From contig NZ_CP144906.1 of assembly GCF_036699995.1 (NCBI RefSeq), positions 1,612,001 through 1,676,000 of the forward strand: 64,000 nt of DNA, given 5' to 3'. The notes beneath the pieces are model-generated. The model did not search any database. It was not told the DNA's origin and was given only the letters and a program-made list of their open reading frames with translations. Source of the DNA: Clostridium beijerinckii. GTDB lineage: Bacteria > Bacillota > Clostridia > Clostridiales > Clostridiaceae. The first letter of the stretch is position 1. Every line of letters begins with the position of its first letter. Shown here piece after piece: positions 8,204-17,400 of the stretch. Position numbers and translations under genes: made by a program.

Positions 8204-9226
8204 ATGTATATAATAGGAACAGTAGGCCCTAATGTAAAAGATAGAGCCGTACTTAAGGGGATAATAGAGAGTGGAGTAAATGCTTTACGATTTAACTTTA
8301 TACACGGAAGCGCAGAAGAATTTTTAGAATTTTTAGAAATGGCTAAAGATATAAAGAGTGATATCCAAGTAATACTAGATCTTTCAGGAACTAAGGTTAG
8401 AGTGTCTGGTAAATTCCAATATATTTTCAAAGTTTATAATGGAGAAGTAATTTATTTTTGTGGAGAAGACAAATATAGTGAAGTAGTAAAAAATAGTAAA
8501 AATAAAATTAAAGTTATTCCATTAAATATAAAAAACAAAATTTTGAATGAAAAAGATTATAAACAAATAGGAATAAAGGATAATACGATGACTTTCGATA
8601 TCATAGATAAAGTTGATGGGTTAATAAAGGCAATTACAATTCGGGGAGGAGTTATTAGAAAATGGAAGGGTTGCAATATAAAGAATCTTGAAAGAAAAGA
8701 GTTGCCACTAAATGAAAATGATAAGGATGCAATAGTTTGGGGAGTTAACAATAAAGTAGATATAATATGCCAATCGTTCGTTGAGGAAAAGAAAGATATT
8801 GATGATGTTAAATTATTTCTAAATAGCAGAAAATCAAATCAATTTAAGCCTAAAATTTGGGCTAAAATAGAAACATTAAATGGAGTTAATAATATAAAAA
8901 GCATTTTAGGTGAAGCAGATGGAATTGTTATAGGCAGGGGGGATTTGATTCCAGAAACATCCATAGAAGATACTCCTATTTATGAAGAAAGAATAATAAA
9001 AGAAGTTCTAGGAGATAAAGATAAGGAGATAATTATAGCTACGCATATCCTTAATAGCATGAAAAATGGAAAAATGCCATCGATTTCAGAAGTAGAAAGC
9101 ATATATAATTTCATAAAAATCGGAGCTACTGGATTTCTTTTAGCAGGGGAAACGTCCATAGGAAAAGCACCTATAAGAACAGTAGAATTTCTAAATAATT
9201 TGATTATGAAATATAGGAATATATGA
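8204..9226 (+). CDS. pyruvate-kinase-like protein, degenerate and short
   Basis: A 340-residue protein starting at ATG 8204. It aligns by eye with the pyruvate kinase barrel: YIIGTVGPN (PK: ATIGPAS), ALRFNFIHG (PK: RxNFSHG), VILDLSGTKVR (PK: LDxKGPEIR), AKIETLNGVNNIKSIL, GIVIGRGDL, IIATHILNSM and LLAGETSIGKAP. The C-terminal regulatory domain and the PEP-utiliser domain are absent; full enzymes are about 470-590 residues. Several PK residues are changed (SHG to IHG, K to S in the DxKGP block), while GRGDL and the LAGET loop remain. It may be a weak or non-glycolytic relative. It stands alone between a lipoprotein and a membrane-protein gene. Confidence 0.7.
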   Translation: MYIIGTVGPNVKDRAVLKGIIESGVNALRFNFIHGSAEEFLEFLEMAKDIKSDIQVILDLSGTKVRVSGKFQYIFKVYNGEVIYFCGEDKYSEVVKNSKNKIKVIPLNIKNKILNEKDYKQIGIKDNTMTFDIIDKVDGLIKAITIRGGVIRKWKGCNIKNLERKELPLNENDKDAIVWGVNNKVDIICQSFVEEKKDIDDVKLFLNSRKSNQFKPKIWAKIETLNGVNNIKSILGEADGIVIGRGDLIPETSIEDTPIYEERIIKEVLGDKDKEIIIATHILNSMKNGKMPSISEVESIYNFIKIGATGFLLAGETSIGKAPIRTVEFLNNLIMKYRNI

Positions 9227-9347
9227 GCAGTAATAAAAAAGTTCAAGCGATTATGAAATAGCAGAAATATAAATTAATTAATCATGAAAGTAATTGAAAT
9301 GATATTAGTTAGAATGAGGATATTAGAAAGTATATGTAAATATATAT

Positions 9348-9391
9348 TAAGAGCATAAGAAATTAATATGATTTATTTCTTATACTCTTAA
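9348..9391. terminator. bidirectional terminator-like inverted repeat
   Basis: TTAAGAGCATAAGAAAT pairs imperfectly with ATTTATTTCTTATACTCTTAA between convergent genes. T-runs are weak on both strands. Confidence 0.5.
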
Positions 9392-9396
9392 TTCGT

Positions 9397-9891
9397 CTAT
9401 ATGTTATTATGTATTCGCTTCAAATAGAAACTTATGATAATAGTCAACGCGTAATCATAAACTAAAAATACAATTTGTCCAGCAATCCATATCATATATA
9501 AAGGATAGTCAATGTTAAAATCAGCTAAAAGATTAGTAAAAATAAAATAAATTACTAGAAGTGATGCATTAAAAGCAATTAATTTAAAAAACAATTCCAG
9601 TGGAATATTTCTAAGTTTTTCTGAAAAATATTTTACTATTCCATAAATTCCAAAGAATGACACATAATAGACGGCAATATTAGTTGGGATCAAAAATAAA
9701 CCAAGAATACTTGAGGCAACATAAACTAGTATAGTATTTTTTATTGAAGTTCTTATTATTGAGATAGGAATTAAGCAAGAAGCTATTGTCAATATTGTTA
9801 AAGTGCTTACTGGAAGTATAGAAGCAGCATAAAGTATAATTAATGTTAATGCTATAGTTATTCCATTTTCAGCTATATATTTTGCCTTCAT
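9397..9891 (-). CDS. hypothetical membrane protein, five to six segments
   Basis: A 164-residue protein starting at ATG 9891 behind GAGGTGA. Hydrophobic segments cover roughly residues 10-28, 30-47, 52-72, 74-88, 104-122 and 130-155. The pattern resembles small ECF S-component-like or DUF2232-type membrane proteins, but no diagnostic motif is visible, so I leave it unassigned. It is monocistronic; a long inverted repeat lies upstream. Confidence 0.6.
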   Translation of the reverse strand: MKAKYIAENGITIALTLIILYAASILPVSTLTILTIASCLIPISIIRTSIKNTILVYVASSILGLFLIPTNIAVYYVSFFGIYGIVKYFSEKLRNIPLELFFKLIAFNASLLVIYFIFTNLLADFNIDYPLYMIWIAGQIVFLVYDYALTIIISFYLKRIHNNI

Positions 9892-9921
9892 AAGATATTC
9901 ACCTCACTAAATAAATGCAGC

Positions 9922-10036
9922 TTATATATGTTCTAAAATGTTTAATTCATAGAAGTCTACCTTAAAGTATAGCCTAATGTAGTAGTAGTCAGATAATTTT
10001 ATAAAGAATGAATTATAATGTTTAGAACATATATTA
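9922..10036. repeat. long imperfect inverted repeat
   Basis: The left arm reads TATATATGTTCTAAAATG, then AATTCAT (from about 9923); the right arm reads ATGAATT, then TTTAGAACATATATTA (to about 10036). Arms of about 28 bases enclose about 55 bases. No T-run follows, so it is not a simple terminator. It could be a MITE remnant or an mRNA leader structure of the membrane-protein gene. Confidence 0.5.
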
Positions 10037-10064
10037 TAAAATAAAAGAGTTCATCATATTTATA

Positions 10065-10670
10065 TTAGCAGCAGCCAATTAAATCTCCGCCAGCACATTC
10101 GCATAAGGAATCAAGACACCAAAGATTTATACAACAATTACACATGTCAGCATTACTAGAATTTGTGGTTCTATAGTAAGGGTTTGAATAATTATTACCT
10201 CTTTGCCTTAAAGAATTTAAGCCTTGCCTATATTCAAAGTTATTTGGATCCATATTAACGGCTGTAGTCATATGATCAAGGGCTGAATCAAACCAGCCTT
10301 TGTTGAGCATTATTGCACCATATAAATAATGCCATTCAGCAGATTTGTTATTTATAGAATTTAAACGACTTTCAGCTGCTGCATAATTTCCAGATTGAAT
10401 AAGTCTTCTTATTTCTTGAAAATCATACGAGTTACTTGATGAATTGTTATAACTAGATGTACTATTGGAATTATAACTGTTACTTCCAGGATTTTTTGTT
10501 AATGCCTCATAAGCCTCATTAATTTCGATCATTTTCTCTTGCGCTAAATTTTTTAATGGATTATCACCATATTGGTCAGGATGGTATTGCTTAATAAGTT
10601 TTCTATAAGCACTTTTTATTTCATCTTGACTTGCACCTGGCTTTACACCTAATATTTCATATGGATTCAT
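10065..10670 (-). CDS. DnaJ-domain protein with TPR-like region and Cys-rich tail
   Basis: A 201-residue protein. Residues 1-60 are a J domain ([20 protein letters not shown], with the HPD motif in KQYHPDQYG). An Asn/Ser-rich linker follows, then a TPR-like pair near 90-155 ([35 protein letters not shown]), then a C-terminus with seven cysteines in about 25 residues ([20 protein letters not shown], ending GCC). J domains recruit DnaK, and the Cys cluster may bind metal. The start overlaps the stop of the upstream DUF5685 gene in TAATG, indicating translational coupling. Confidence 0.85.
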   Translation of the reverse strand: MNPYEILGVKPGASQDEIKSAYRKLIKQYHPDQYGDNPLKNLAQEKMIEINEAYEALTKNPGSNSYNSNSTSSYNNSSSNSYDFQEIRRLIQSGNYAAAESRLNSINNKSAEWHYLYGAIMLNKGWFDSALDHMTTAVNMDPNNFEYRQGLNSLRQRGNNYSNPYYRTTNSSNADMCNCCINLWCLDSLCECAGGDLIGCC

Positions 10671-11575
10671 TATAAATCTCTCCTTTTAGTCTCATTTGTA
10701 TTTTCTGGATTTTTAATTATGTTCATATATTTATCCATTAAACCTAATTCAATTATATTATATAATATATCCTCATTTCTTTTTAGGTTTAATTTTTCTA
10801 AGTTTTCTTTACAACTATATCCACAATTTAAAATTGTAAATTCTATCTTAGGCTTTATGAATTCCATAAATTTATCGTATGTTAAAGAATTTTTGTTATA
10901 CAAGAAATTTATTGGATTAAACTTTTTATTTTCCATATCAGATTTCAAATCATCTAAGGCATCTATTAGATAAATCCATTTTCCTATTGAATATCCTAAT
11001 CTATATAAAGTATTCCTTAAATCCAATCCGTCATCGATTAATTTATAAGGATAATCACGTAAAATTCCGCCAACTAAATCGCTAAAAGGATCACATATTT
11101 CATCTATAGAATTAAATGATTTACTATTTTCTAAAGTGGAAAGTTTATTTAAAGATTCCGCTATGTTGTTATTAATTTTAATGATTGAACTAGGAAATTT
11201 TCTTTTATAAGGGAATAAAAGAAGTGATAAAAATTTACTTTTATAATTTTTATCATCATGAGCATCATCTAACAGTTTATAATAAAATAGGGATATATTC
11301 ATAGCAGAGGCATAAGATAACGCCTTATTATTAGCTATTACTATTTTTTTTTCAGTAGGGTGAAGAGAACATCTGTGATGAGAAATTTCCAGTTCTTCTG
11401 GATTTAATGCATCTAATAGTAAACCTAAAAAAGTCATATCATAATTTAAAGACATTCTCGGTATATTACCAAATTCTTTTTTTATATGGCAACATAATCC
11501 ACAATAATAGCATTTAAATCTAGCAAAATCCTTTACTTTCATTTCTGCTTTTAATGGAATAACATATCCAAACAA
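10670..11575 (-). CDS. DUF5685 family protein
   Basis: A 301-residue protein. The TTG start at 11575 sits seven bases after AAGGAGTG and gives the N-terminus [17 protein letters not shown], the usual opening of this family; the longer frame from 11611 has no ribosome site. The motif CYYCGLCC near residue 22 is a probable metal-binding cysteine cluster, and the rest is mainly helical with paired acidic motifs ([19 protein letters not shown]) reminiscent of all-helical metal or isoprenoid-binding folds. Function unknown. It is coupled to the downstream J-domain gene, so the two products probably act together. Confidence 0.7.
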   Translation of the reverse strand: MFGYVIPLKAEMKVKDFARFKCYYCGLCCHIKKEFGNIPRMSLNYDMTFLGLLLDALNPEELEISHHRCSLHPTEKKIVIANNKALSYASAMNISLFYYKLLDDAHDDKNYKSKFLSLLLFPYKRKFPSSIIKINNNIAESLNKLSTLENSKSFNSIDEICDPFSDLVGGILRDYPYKLIDDGLDLRNTLYRLGYSIGKWIYLIDALDDLKSDMENKKFNPINFLYNKNSLTYDKFMEFIKPKIEFTILNCGYSCKENLEKLNLKRNEDILYNIIELGLMDKYMNIIKNPENTNETKRRDL

Positions 11576-11866
11576 TAAAAAACACTCCTTATAAAATTCA
11601 ATATAAATCAATTATACAGTAAATTTAAGTATATAAACAATAAAGTTCATATATACATAATAAAATTTTCAGATAATATTAACATTTGTATGACTGTATA
11701 TTGAGCATATTATATATTTTTGCACTTATGAATTTAATTTTAATTTATAGGAATCTTTTATCGTAGATCCCAATATAATGTTATCGTGGCCAAAACAGGA
11801 GTGATAGGAGTTAAGCAGTAAATAATAAGTATTTCAGGAAAATTTGAAATATTTATAAAAAAAGTC

Positions 11867-11897
11867 TTTACAACGGATAATTATTATTATATAATAA
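11867..11897 (+). promoter_or_regulatory. promoter with PerR-like palindrome over the -10
   Basis: TTTACA (11867-11872), 17 bases, TATAAT (11890-11895). The perfect 14-bp palindrome TTATTATATAATAA (11884-11897) covers the -10, a placement that suits a peroxide-sensing Fur/PerR-type repressor. AT-rich background makes palindromes cheap, so the operator is tentative. Confidence 0.5.
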
Positions 11898-11983
11898 CAA
11901 ATGTAGAAAGCAAGAAAACAAAAGATAAAATTAAATGATATAAATAAAAAATAAATAAATTAAAATTTTAGGAGGAAGAGATT

Positions 11984-12526
11984 ATGAAAAAATTCGTTTG
12001 TACAGTGTGTGGTTATATTTATGAAGGAGAAACAGCTCCAGAAAAATGTCCAGTGTGTGGAGTAGGAGCAGAAAAATTTGTTGAACAAAGCGGAGATCTA
12101 GCTTTTGCTGATGAACATGTAATCGGAGTTGCTAAAGGTGTTGACAAAGAAGTAATTGATGGATTACAAGCAAACTTTGTTGGAGAATGTACAGAAGTTG
12201 GAATGTACTTAGCTATGTCAAGACAAGCTGATAGAGAAGGATATCCAGAAGTTGCAGAAGCATATAAGAGAATAGCATTTGAAGAAGCAGAACATGCTGC
12301 TAAATTTGCTGAATTACTTGGTGAAGTAGTAGTAGCAGATACAAAAGCTAACTTACAAGCTAGAGTTGATGCAGAACATGGTGCATGTCAAGGTAAAAAA
12401 GATTTAGCAACACTTGCTAAGAAATTAAACTTAGATGCAATTCATGATACAGTTCATGAAATGTGTAAAGATGAAGCTAGACATGGAAAAGCATTTAAAG
12501 GATTATTAGATAGATATTTTGCATAA
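11984..12526 (+). CDS. reverse rubrerythrin (NADH peroxidase component)
   Basis: A 180-residue protein in which the rubredoxin-type FeS4 domain comes first (Cys6, Cys9, Cys22, Cys25 in [10 protein letters not shown], then CPVCG) and the ferritin-like di-iron domain follows, with EEAEHAAK and [14 protein letters not shown] ligand helices. This reversed order defines revRbr of clostridia, which reduces H2O2 and O2 using electrons from NADH via rubredoxin reductase. Cytosolic; it starts at ATG 11984 with GGAGG. PerR repression is known for such genes in Clostridium and fits the palindrome over the promoter. Confidence 0.93.
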   Translation: MKKFVCTVCGYIYEGETAPEKCPVCGVGAEKFVEQSGDLAFADEHVIGVAKGVDKEVIDGLQANFVGECTEVGMYLAMSRQADREGYPEVAEAYKRIAFEEAEHAAKFAELLGEVVVADTKANLQARVDAEHGACQGKKDLATLAKKLNLDAIHDTVHEMCKDEARHGKAFKGLLDRYFA

Positions 12527-12598
12527 TATCGTAGGATAGAATAATATACACATATTTTTAACTGAATAATTAATGATAATTCTGCTTAATAAGCAAAG

Positions 12599-12632
12599 TA
12601 AAAGAGAAGATAATAATTTATCTTCTCTTTTA
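12599..12632. terminator. bidirectional terminator
   Basis: AAAGAGAAGATAA pairs with TTATCTTCTCTTT over a short loop, with an A run before and a T run after, between the convergent rubrerythrin and macro-domain genes. Confidence 0.8.
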
Positions 12633-13274
12633 CTTTTGCAATCTTTCTTCATACAAAGATTTATACATATTATATGTTTTTTCATCTAAACAAACCATTG
12701 CAATTTCATCAAAGGTATCTGGAGAGTCATTTATAAATGATAAAATTTCATCTAATGCGATATTGCAGGCTTCATTTAATGGATAGGAATAGGCACCTGT
12801 GCTTATAGATGGTAAAGCAATAGTTTTAATGGGATGATCATTAATATAATCATCGAGTTCTTTTAGTATAAAGTCTCTTTGTTTATCAGTATTAAAGCGA
12901 TAAAGATTTTTGTTTAAAATTTCGTTACACTGCTTTGAATAAAATTCAGAATAATTAGCTGCTATTTCAAAAACAGAACGATAAGCATTTCTTAAGTATT
13001 TTTCCTCTGAGCCGTTATTTCGGTAAATGGGCCCTACAGTATGTATTACCCAATGTACACCATGATCACTCAAGTTATAAGATCTTGTTAATTTTGATCT
13101 GCCAGTCAAACAGCCGTTTAGCTGTCTACACTCATCTAATAGTTTTTCACCGCAAGCCTTGTGAATAGCACCATCAACTCCTCCACCGCCAAGTAGAGAT
13201 GCATTCGCAGCATTTACAATAGCATCAAATTTGATTTTTGTTATATCATCAAAAAGTATTTTAAAGTTAGTCAA
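12630..13274 (-). CDS. macro-domain protein (ADP-ribose or O-acetyl-ADP-ribose hydrolase type)
   Basis: A 214-residue macro domain. TTG 13274 lies six bases after GAGGTG and is preferred to the GTG inside that ribosome site. Landmarks are DAIVNAANASLLGGGGVDGAIH (distal ribose and catalytic loop), VIHTVGP and LPSISTGAYSYPL (phosphate loop). Macro domains bind ADP-ribose; MacroD/YmdB-type members hydrolyse O-acetyl-ADP-ribose or remove mono-ADP-ribose from proteins. About 35 extra residues are inserted after position 105 compared with minimal YmdB. No sirtuin or ADP-ribosyltransferase gene is adjacent. Confidence 0.88.
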   Translation of the reverse strand: MTNFKILFDDITKIKFDAIVNAANASLLGGGGVDGAIHKACGEKLLDECRQLNGCLTGRSKLTRSYNLSDHGVHWVIHTVGPIYRNNGSEEKYLRNAYRSVFEIAANYSEFYSKQCNEILNKNLYRFNTDKQRDFILKELDDYINDHPIKTIALPSISTGAYSYPLNEACNIALDEILSFINDSPDTFDEIAMVCLDEKTYNMYKSLYEERLQK

Positions 13275-13519
13275 ATTAATCACCTCATATTAGTCATACA
13301 AAAATTCTCTCACTTAATAGTTTACACCCAATTAACATAAATAAAAATACTATTTTTTGAAAAAAATGTTAATTAGATATGTGAAAATTAAATTATAGTT
13401 ATACATATGAGAGAAATAATAAAATAATAAAGCACACATTAATGTATGCTTTATTATTTTGTTTAATTACAATAATTTTTGAATTATAGAAAAAGAACTA
13501 ATGAAATAAAGTAAATCAA

Positions 13520-14167
13520 CTAAATAGGTTGATTTTCTAAATTTTTTCTTCTATTATCTAAAGGATTTAAATTTATATGATGTACTTTCATTGTTTCGTC
13601 TGGGTTCATAATTAATCTGTCTAAACGAATTCTACCCTCAGAAGTATTTGCAACAACCATAGTTTCAGTACCCTTTTTGTAAAGAACCCAGTTGTAACCG
13701 TCTTTTACTACTTTATTTACATCTTCCATTGAAATTAAAGCAGTATCCTTATGATTTCCAAATTTATCTCTTAAAATTATACCCATTGTATCATGATCAA
13801 TCTTAGTACAATCATTTTTTAAACTTCTATTATATAATTCTAAATTTTCTTTTCTGTTATCTAAAGTATTCCCGTTTAAGTGTTTTATTGGAGTCTTTGG
13901 ATTAACATCTAAAATAACAGATTGAATTGATTTTTTAGTGGAAACTGTTTTTCCATTAACTTTAGCAGTCTCTAAAGTTTGAACAAGATAATTATTAAAA
14001 TCTTTATGCCATTCAGCAAACCAAATTCCAGCTTCTTTAACTTTTTTAGCGTCGAATGTGTCTATCTTGCAAACTAGTTCACTTCCATCTTTCTTTAAGA
14101 TAGTAATTTCAGTAAGATTACCTTTTTCAGTATATTTATTTTCTTGAGTTTTATAATTTGTATTTAT
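13520..14167 (-). CDS. duplicated HNH-like protein with apparent ATA start
   Basis: The open frame on the minus strand runs from an in-frame TGA just upstream of 14167 to the stop at 13520, about 215 residues. The only standard start is ATG 13786, deep inside; at 14167 an ATA lies exactly seven bases after GAGGTG, so ATA may initiate, or an original start codon has been lost. The protein contains two related HNH-like units ending IKHLNGNTLDNRKENLELYN and VHHINLNPLDNRRKNLENQ, each with the His/Asn pattern of HNH_3/AP2-associated homing endonucleases. The second unit keeps HH, the first has KH. It resembles a homing-endonuclease-derived DNA-binding protein, perhaps inactive. Confidence 0.6.
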   Translation of the reverse strand: MNTNYKTQENKYTEKGNLTEITILKKDGSELVCKIDTFDAKKVKEAGIWFAEWHKDFNNYLVQTLETAKVNGKTVSTKKSIQSVILDVNPKTPIKHLNGNTLDNRKENLELYNRSLKNDCTKIDHDTMGIILRDKFGNHKDTALISMEDVNKVVKDGYNWVLYKKGTETMVVANTSEGRIRLDRLIMNPDETMKVHHINLNPLDNRRKNLENQPI

Positions 14168-14342
14168 GGTTAAGCACCTCTTTCATGATTTAATGTTTAT
14201 TAATATATGTGAATGACAATCTAATTTGAAAAATAACACAAAATAAGTTATTTTTCAAGGTTTTGTATATATTATGACACATATATAATTAATTTAAACA
14301 TTACATCATTATACCAGATTAAAAATATAAAAGATATACACC

Positions 14343-14665
14343 TATAAAAAAAGCGCGAAGCGCAACCAAAAACATATTATTAATTAAAAAAGTGTTAGTA
14401 ATATGTAATAAGAACAACTGATAAAAAAGTACGCACCTTATAAAAAAGCGTGAAGCGCAACCAAAATCATTTAAATTAGAAGAAAGCACTTACCTTAGAA
14501 AAAAGAGAAACCAAAAACATATAATCAATAAAAAAAATCTCATTAATATATAATAAGAACAACTGATAGAAAAGCACACACCTCTAAAAAAGCGCGCACA
14601 TATGAAAAGAGCGCGAAGCACAATTTGGAACTTATTAAGCGAACCAAAATCATTAAATTATATTT
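14343..14665. repeat. degenerate tandem repeat region, unit about 150 bp
   Basis: The segment ACCAAAAACAT recurs at 14365 and 14510, AATAAGAACAACTGATA at 14407 and 14562, and ACCAAAATCATT at about 14460 and 14643. Each unit is preceded by GCG-type hairpins (GCGCGAAGCGC at about 14353; GCGTGAAGCGC; GCGCGAAGCAC). Together these suggest a duplicated unit of 145-185 bp that has diverged. No gene is visible from 14168 to 14781. Confidence 0.55.
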
Positions 14666-14781
14666 CATTGTGTATACCCACAAAATCTTAAAAAATATTA
14701 AATATATGGTAGACGCAGCTGAGTAAACTAAAGTAAAATAGAATTTGATATTAAGAAAGCGCAGATAATGAGGTACTAAAT

Positions 14782-16149
14782 ATGATAATAACTGAGACTT
14801 TAAAAAACATTTTGGAAGATAAGAAATTTATACACAAAGCTATATCTATTACAGTACCAATAACATTGCAAGCTCTGTTAAACACAAGCTTGAATCTTGT
14901 GGATACTGTAATGATTGGAAGTTTGGGTCAAAGTTCAATTGCAGCAGTTGGCCTTGCAAATAAAGTATTCTTTGTTTTTACATTGCTATTATTTGGGATT
15001 GTTAGTGGGTCTTCAATTTTAACTGCTCAATATTTTGGCAAAAATGATATAAAAAATATAAGAAGAGTATTAGGTATGTCTCTGATTATAGGTTTAGCTG
15101 GATCAATTATTTTTGTAATACCGAGCTTAATATGTCCCGAAATAGTTATGAGTATTTTTACGCCAAATGAAAATACAATAAAAATAGGTGCATCATATTT
15201 GGCTATAGCTGCAATTAGTTACCCTTTAACTGCAGTCACAAACGTTTATGTGGCGCTTTTAAGAGGAGTAAACCAAGTGAAAGCTCCTGTTGTAATAACA
15301 GTGTTTTCTATTTGTATTAAAGTAATGCTAAATTACACGTTAATATTTGGACATTTTGGTGTACCAGCTCTTGGAGTGCAAGGAGAAGCTATTGCAACTC
15401 TAATAGCTAGAACAATTGAATGCACATGTATTTTAGCCATAGTATATTATGAAAAAGGACCAGCAGCTGCAAAATTTAAAGAACTCATATCTTTTAATAA
15501 GAAGTTTACAAAATTATATGCTTCAACTGTATCTCCGGTTATAATTAATGAATTTATGTGGGGCTTGGGAGTAACAATGTATTCTTTAGTATATGGGAGA
15601 ATGGGCGATGGAGCTGTTGCAGCAATCACAATAACCCAAACAGTTGAACAAATAATGACAGTTGTATTTCAGGGGATAAGTGCAGCAACTGCGGTTATAT
15701 TGGGAAATGAATTAGGTGCCAATAAATTGGATGACGCAGAAAGTCATGCAAAGTATTTTATAATCCTGCAGTTTATTTTTGCTTTAATAATGTCTGCAAC
15801 ATGCTTGTTTATTAGAAGCCCAATAATTACGTTGTTTAATGTAACTGAAAGTGTAGCAGTAGATATTAGCAGATGTTTAATAGTTTTTTCATGTTATTTA
15901 CCATTTAAGATATTTAATTGGGTAAATATTGTTGGTATACTTAGAAGTGGTGGAGACACTAAAGCAGCATTAATGCTAGATATTACTGGAGTATGGTTAG
16001 TTGGCATACCGTTTGCCTATTTAGGTGGAATGCTACTTGAGCTTCAGATATATTTCGTATATGCAATGGTCACATTTGAAGAAGTATACAAATTTATACT
16101 TGGGTTTAGAAGATACAAGCAAAGGATATGGCTTAAAAATTTAGTTTAG
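14782..16149 (+). CDS. MATE family multidrug/Na+ antiporter
   Basis: A 455-residue membrane protein with twelve predicted segments in two homologous halves (ISITVPITLQALLNTSLNLV in the first, YASTVSPVIINEFMWGLGVT in the second) and the MATE pattern DTVMIGSLGQSSIAAVGLAN. MATE carriers export cationic drugs or metabolites in exchange for Na+ or H+. ATG 14782 has only a weak ribosome site (GAGG near 14770). Length is normal. It is monocistronic. Confidence 0.88.
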   Translation: MIITETLKNILEDKKFIHKAISITVPITLQALLNTSLNLVDTVMIGSLGQSSIAAVGLANKVFFVFTLLLFGIVSGSSILTAQYFGKNDIKNIRRVLGMSLIIGLAGSIIFVIPSLICPEIVMSIFTPNENTIKIGASYLAIAAISYPLTAVTNVYVALLRGVNQVKAPVVITVFSICIKVMLNYTLIFGHFGVPALGVQGEAIATLIARTIECTCILAIVYYEKGPAAAKFKELISFNKKFTKLYASTVSPVIINEFMWGLGVTMYSLVYGRMGDGAVAAITITQTVEQIMTVVFQGISAATAVILGNELGANKLDDAESHAKYFIILQFIFALIMSATCLFIRSPIITLFNVTESVAVDISRCLIVFSCYLPFKIFNWVNIVGILRSGGDTKAALMLDITGVWLVGIPFAYLGGMLLELQIYFVYAMVTFEEVYKFILGFRRYKQRIWLKNLV

Positions 16150-16351
16150 AATTGGGGAGGATTTTAAAATAGAAGATGAAGTCTATTTTTAGAATTCTCC
16201 CTGTTTATTCTAAAAGGGAAAGACTTAAAAAATAAAAAATGAATTGTATAAATATGGAATTCTTAATTTTTTTGTAACCTCTCAGAGGATTATTTCCTAT
16301 ATAATAGGAGATAATGAAAATATTAAATAAATATAGATTTCGGAGGAATAT

Positions 16352-17386
16352 ATGGATAAACAAACAAACCATAAGCCAAGAAAAAAAACGCACAAAAGAA
16401 AGAAAAGAAAATCTAATTCGAGAGTACTTTTAAAGGGATTATTGGATATGTTTATCTTTTTAGCTATAACAACGCCATTGGTATTATTCTTTGGACCATA
16501 TGATAATACGAGAAAAACATTTATATCAACAGTCCTAGCAACAAGGCATGCTTATTTAATAAATGATATAATTCCACAATCAGCTTTAAACAAACTTCTT
16601 GGAATAGATGAAGAGAGTGATAGTCAAGAAGTTTTTCAAGATATGAAAAAAATAAATGTTAAATATAAAGTTGGAAATGAAATAAATCGATACGATATAC
16701 ATACTCAGAGATTTGATGGATATGTGTTAGAAGTGAAAAATCCATTAAAAATGAAGGTTGCAATGACTAAGTTTTTAGGTAAAATGGGTGAAAAGACAAG
16801 TCAGATGGCGGAAGATAATAATGCTGTTGCAGCTATTAATGGTGGATCATTTATTGATAAATCAACTGATGGAACTGCTTATGCAGGTACTGGATCTGAA
16901 CCTGGTGGATTTGTAATATCAGGCGGAAATGTTATTTATCCGAAGTCTGGTGCAGATGAGAAAAAAGTTGAAAATGTAATTGCATTTACAAAAAGTGGAG
17001 AACTAGTAGTTGGGGATCATAGTTTGGCTGATTTAAAAAAGATGAATGTACAGGAAGCTATGTGTTTTAGAAGACCTAATATTGTAATTAATGGGATCCG
17101 ACAAGTAAAAAATAAAATGGAAGATGGGCTTAATCCTAGAACTGCAGTTGGTCAGAAACAAGATGGAACTATAATTCTATTAGTTATAGATGGCAGAAAG
17201 ATAACGTCACCGGGAGCAAGTTTATATGATGTTCAAGAGATAATGATGGAAAGAGGTGCTGTTAATGCAGGTGCTCTTGATGGAGGATATTCTTCAACTA
17301 TGTATTATAAAGGAAATGTTATAAATTCTCCTAATGCTTGGGATGGTGAAAGAACCGTTGCTACAGCATTTTATGTGGAACAGTAA
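16352..17386 (+). CDS. phosphodiester glycosidase family (NAGPA domain) membrane-anchored protein
   Basis: A 344-residue protein with a very basic cytosolic N-terminus (PRKKTHKRKKRK), a single membrane segment near residues 27-45 and an extracellular NAGPA-type domain with AAINGGSFID, LNPRTAVGQKQDGTIILLVI and ALDGGYSSTM blocks. The domain is related to mammalian uncovering enzyme (GlcNAc-1-phosphodiester glycosidase); bacterial members act on cell-envelope polysaccharide phosphodiesters. ATG 16352 follows CGGAGG. The next gene starts 14 bases later, so the two form an operon. Confidence 0.82.
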   Translation: MDKQTNHKPRKKTHKRKKRKSNSRVLLKGLLDMFIFLAITTPLVLFFGPYDNTRKTFISTVLATRHAYLINDIIPQSALNKLLGIDEESDSQEVFQDMKKINVKYKVGNEINRYDIHTQRFDGYVLEVKNPLKMKVAMTKFLGKMGEKTSQMAEDNNAVAAINGGSFIDKSTDGTAYAGTGSEPGGFVISGGNVIYPKSGADEKKVENVIAFTKSGELVVGDHSLADLKKMNVQEAMCFRRPNIVINGIRQVKNKMEDGLNPRTAVGQKQDGTIILLVIDGRKITSPGASLYDVQEIMMERGAVNAGALDGGYSSTMYYKGNVINSPNAWDGERTVATAFYVEQ

Positions 17387-17400
17387 AAGGAGGATAAGTG

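Noticed and set aside
14343..14665. Possible CRISPR array
   Set aside because: The repeated pieces are of unequal length and spacing, diverged, and not separated by unique spacers of constant size. No cas genes are present.
16150..16210. Terminator after the MATE gene
   Set aside because: Partial complementarity of GGGGAG and CTCCC around 16156-16201 exists, but the stem is interrupted and lacks a T-run.
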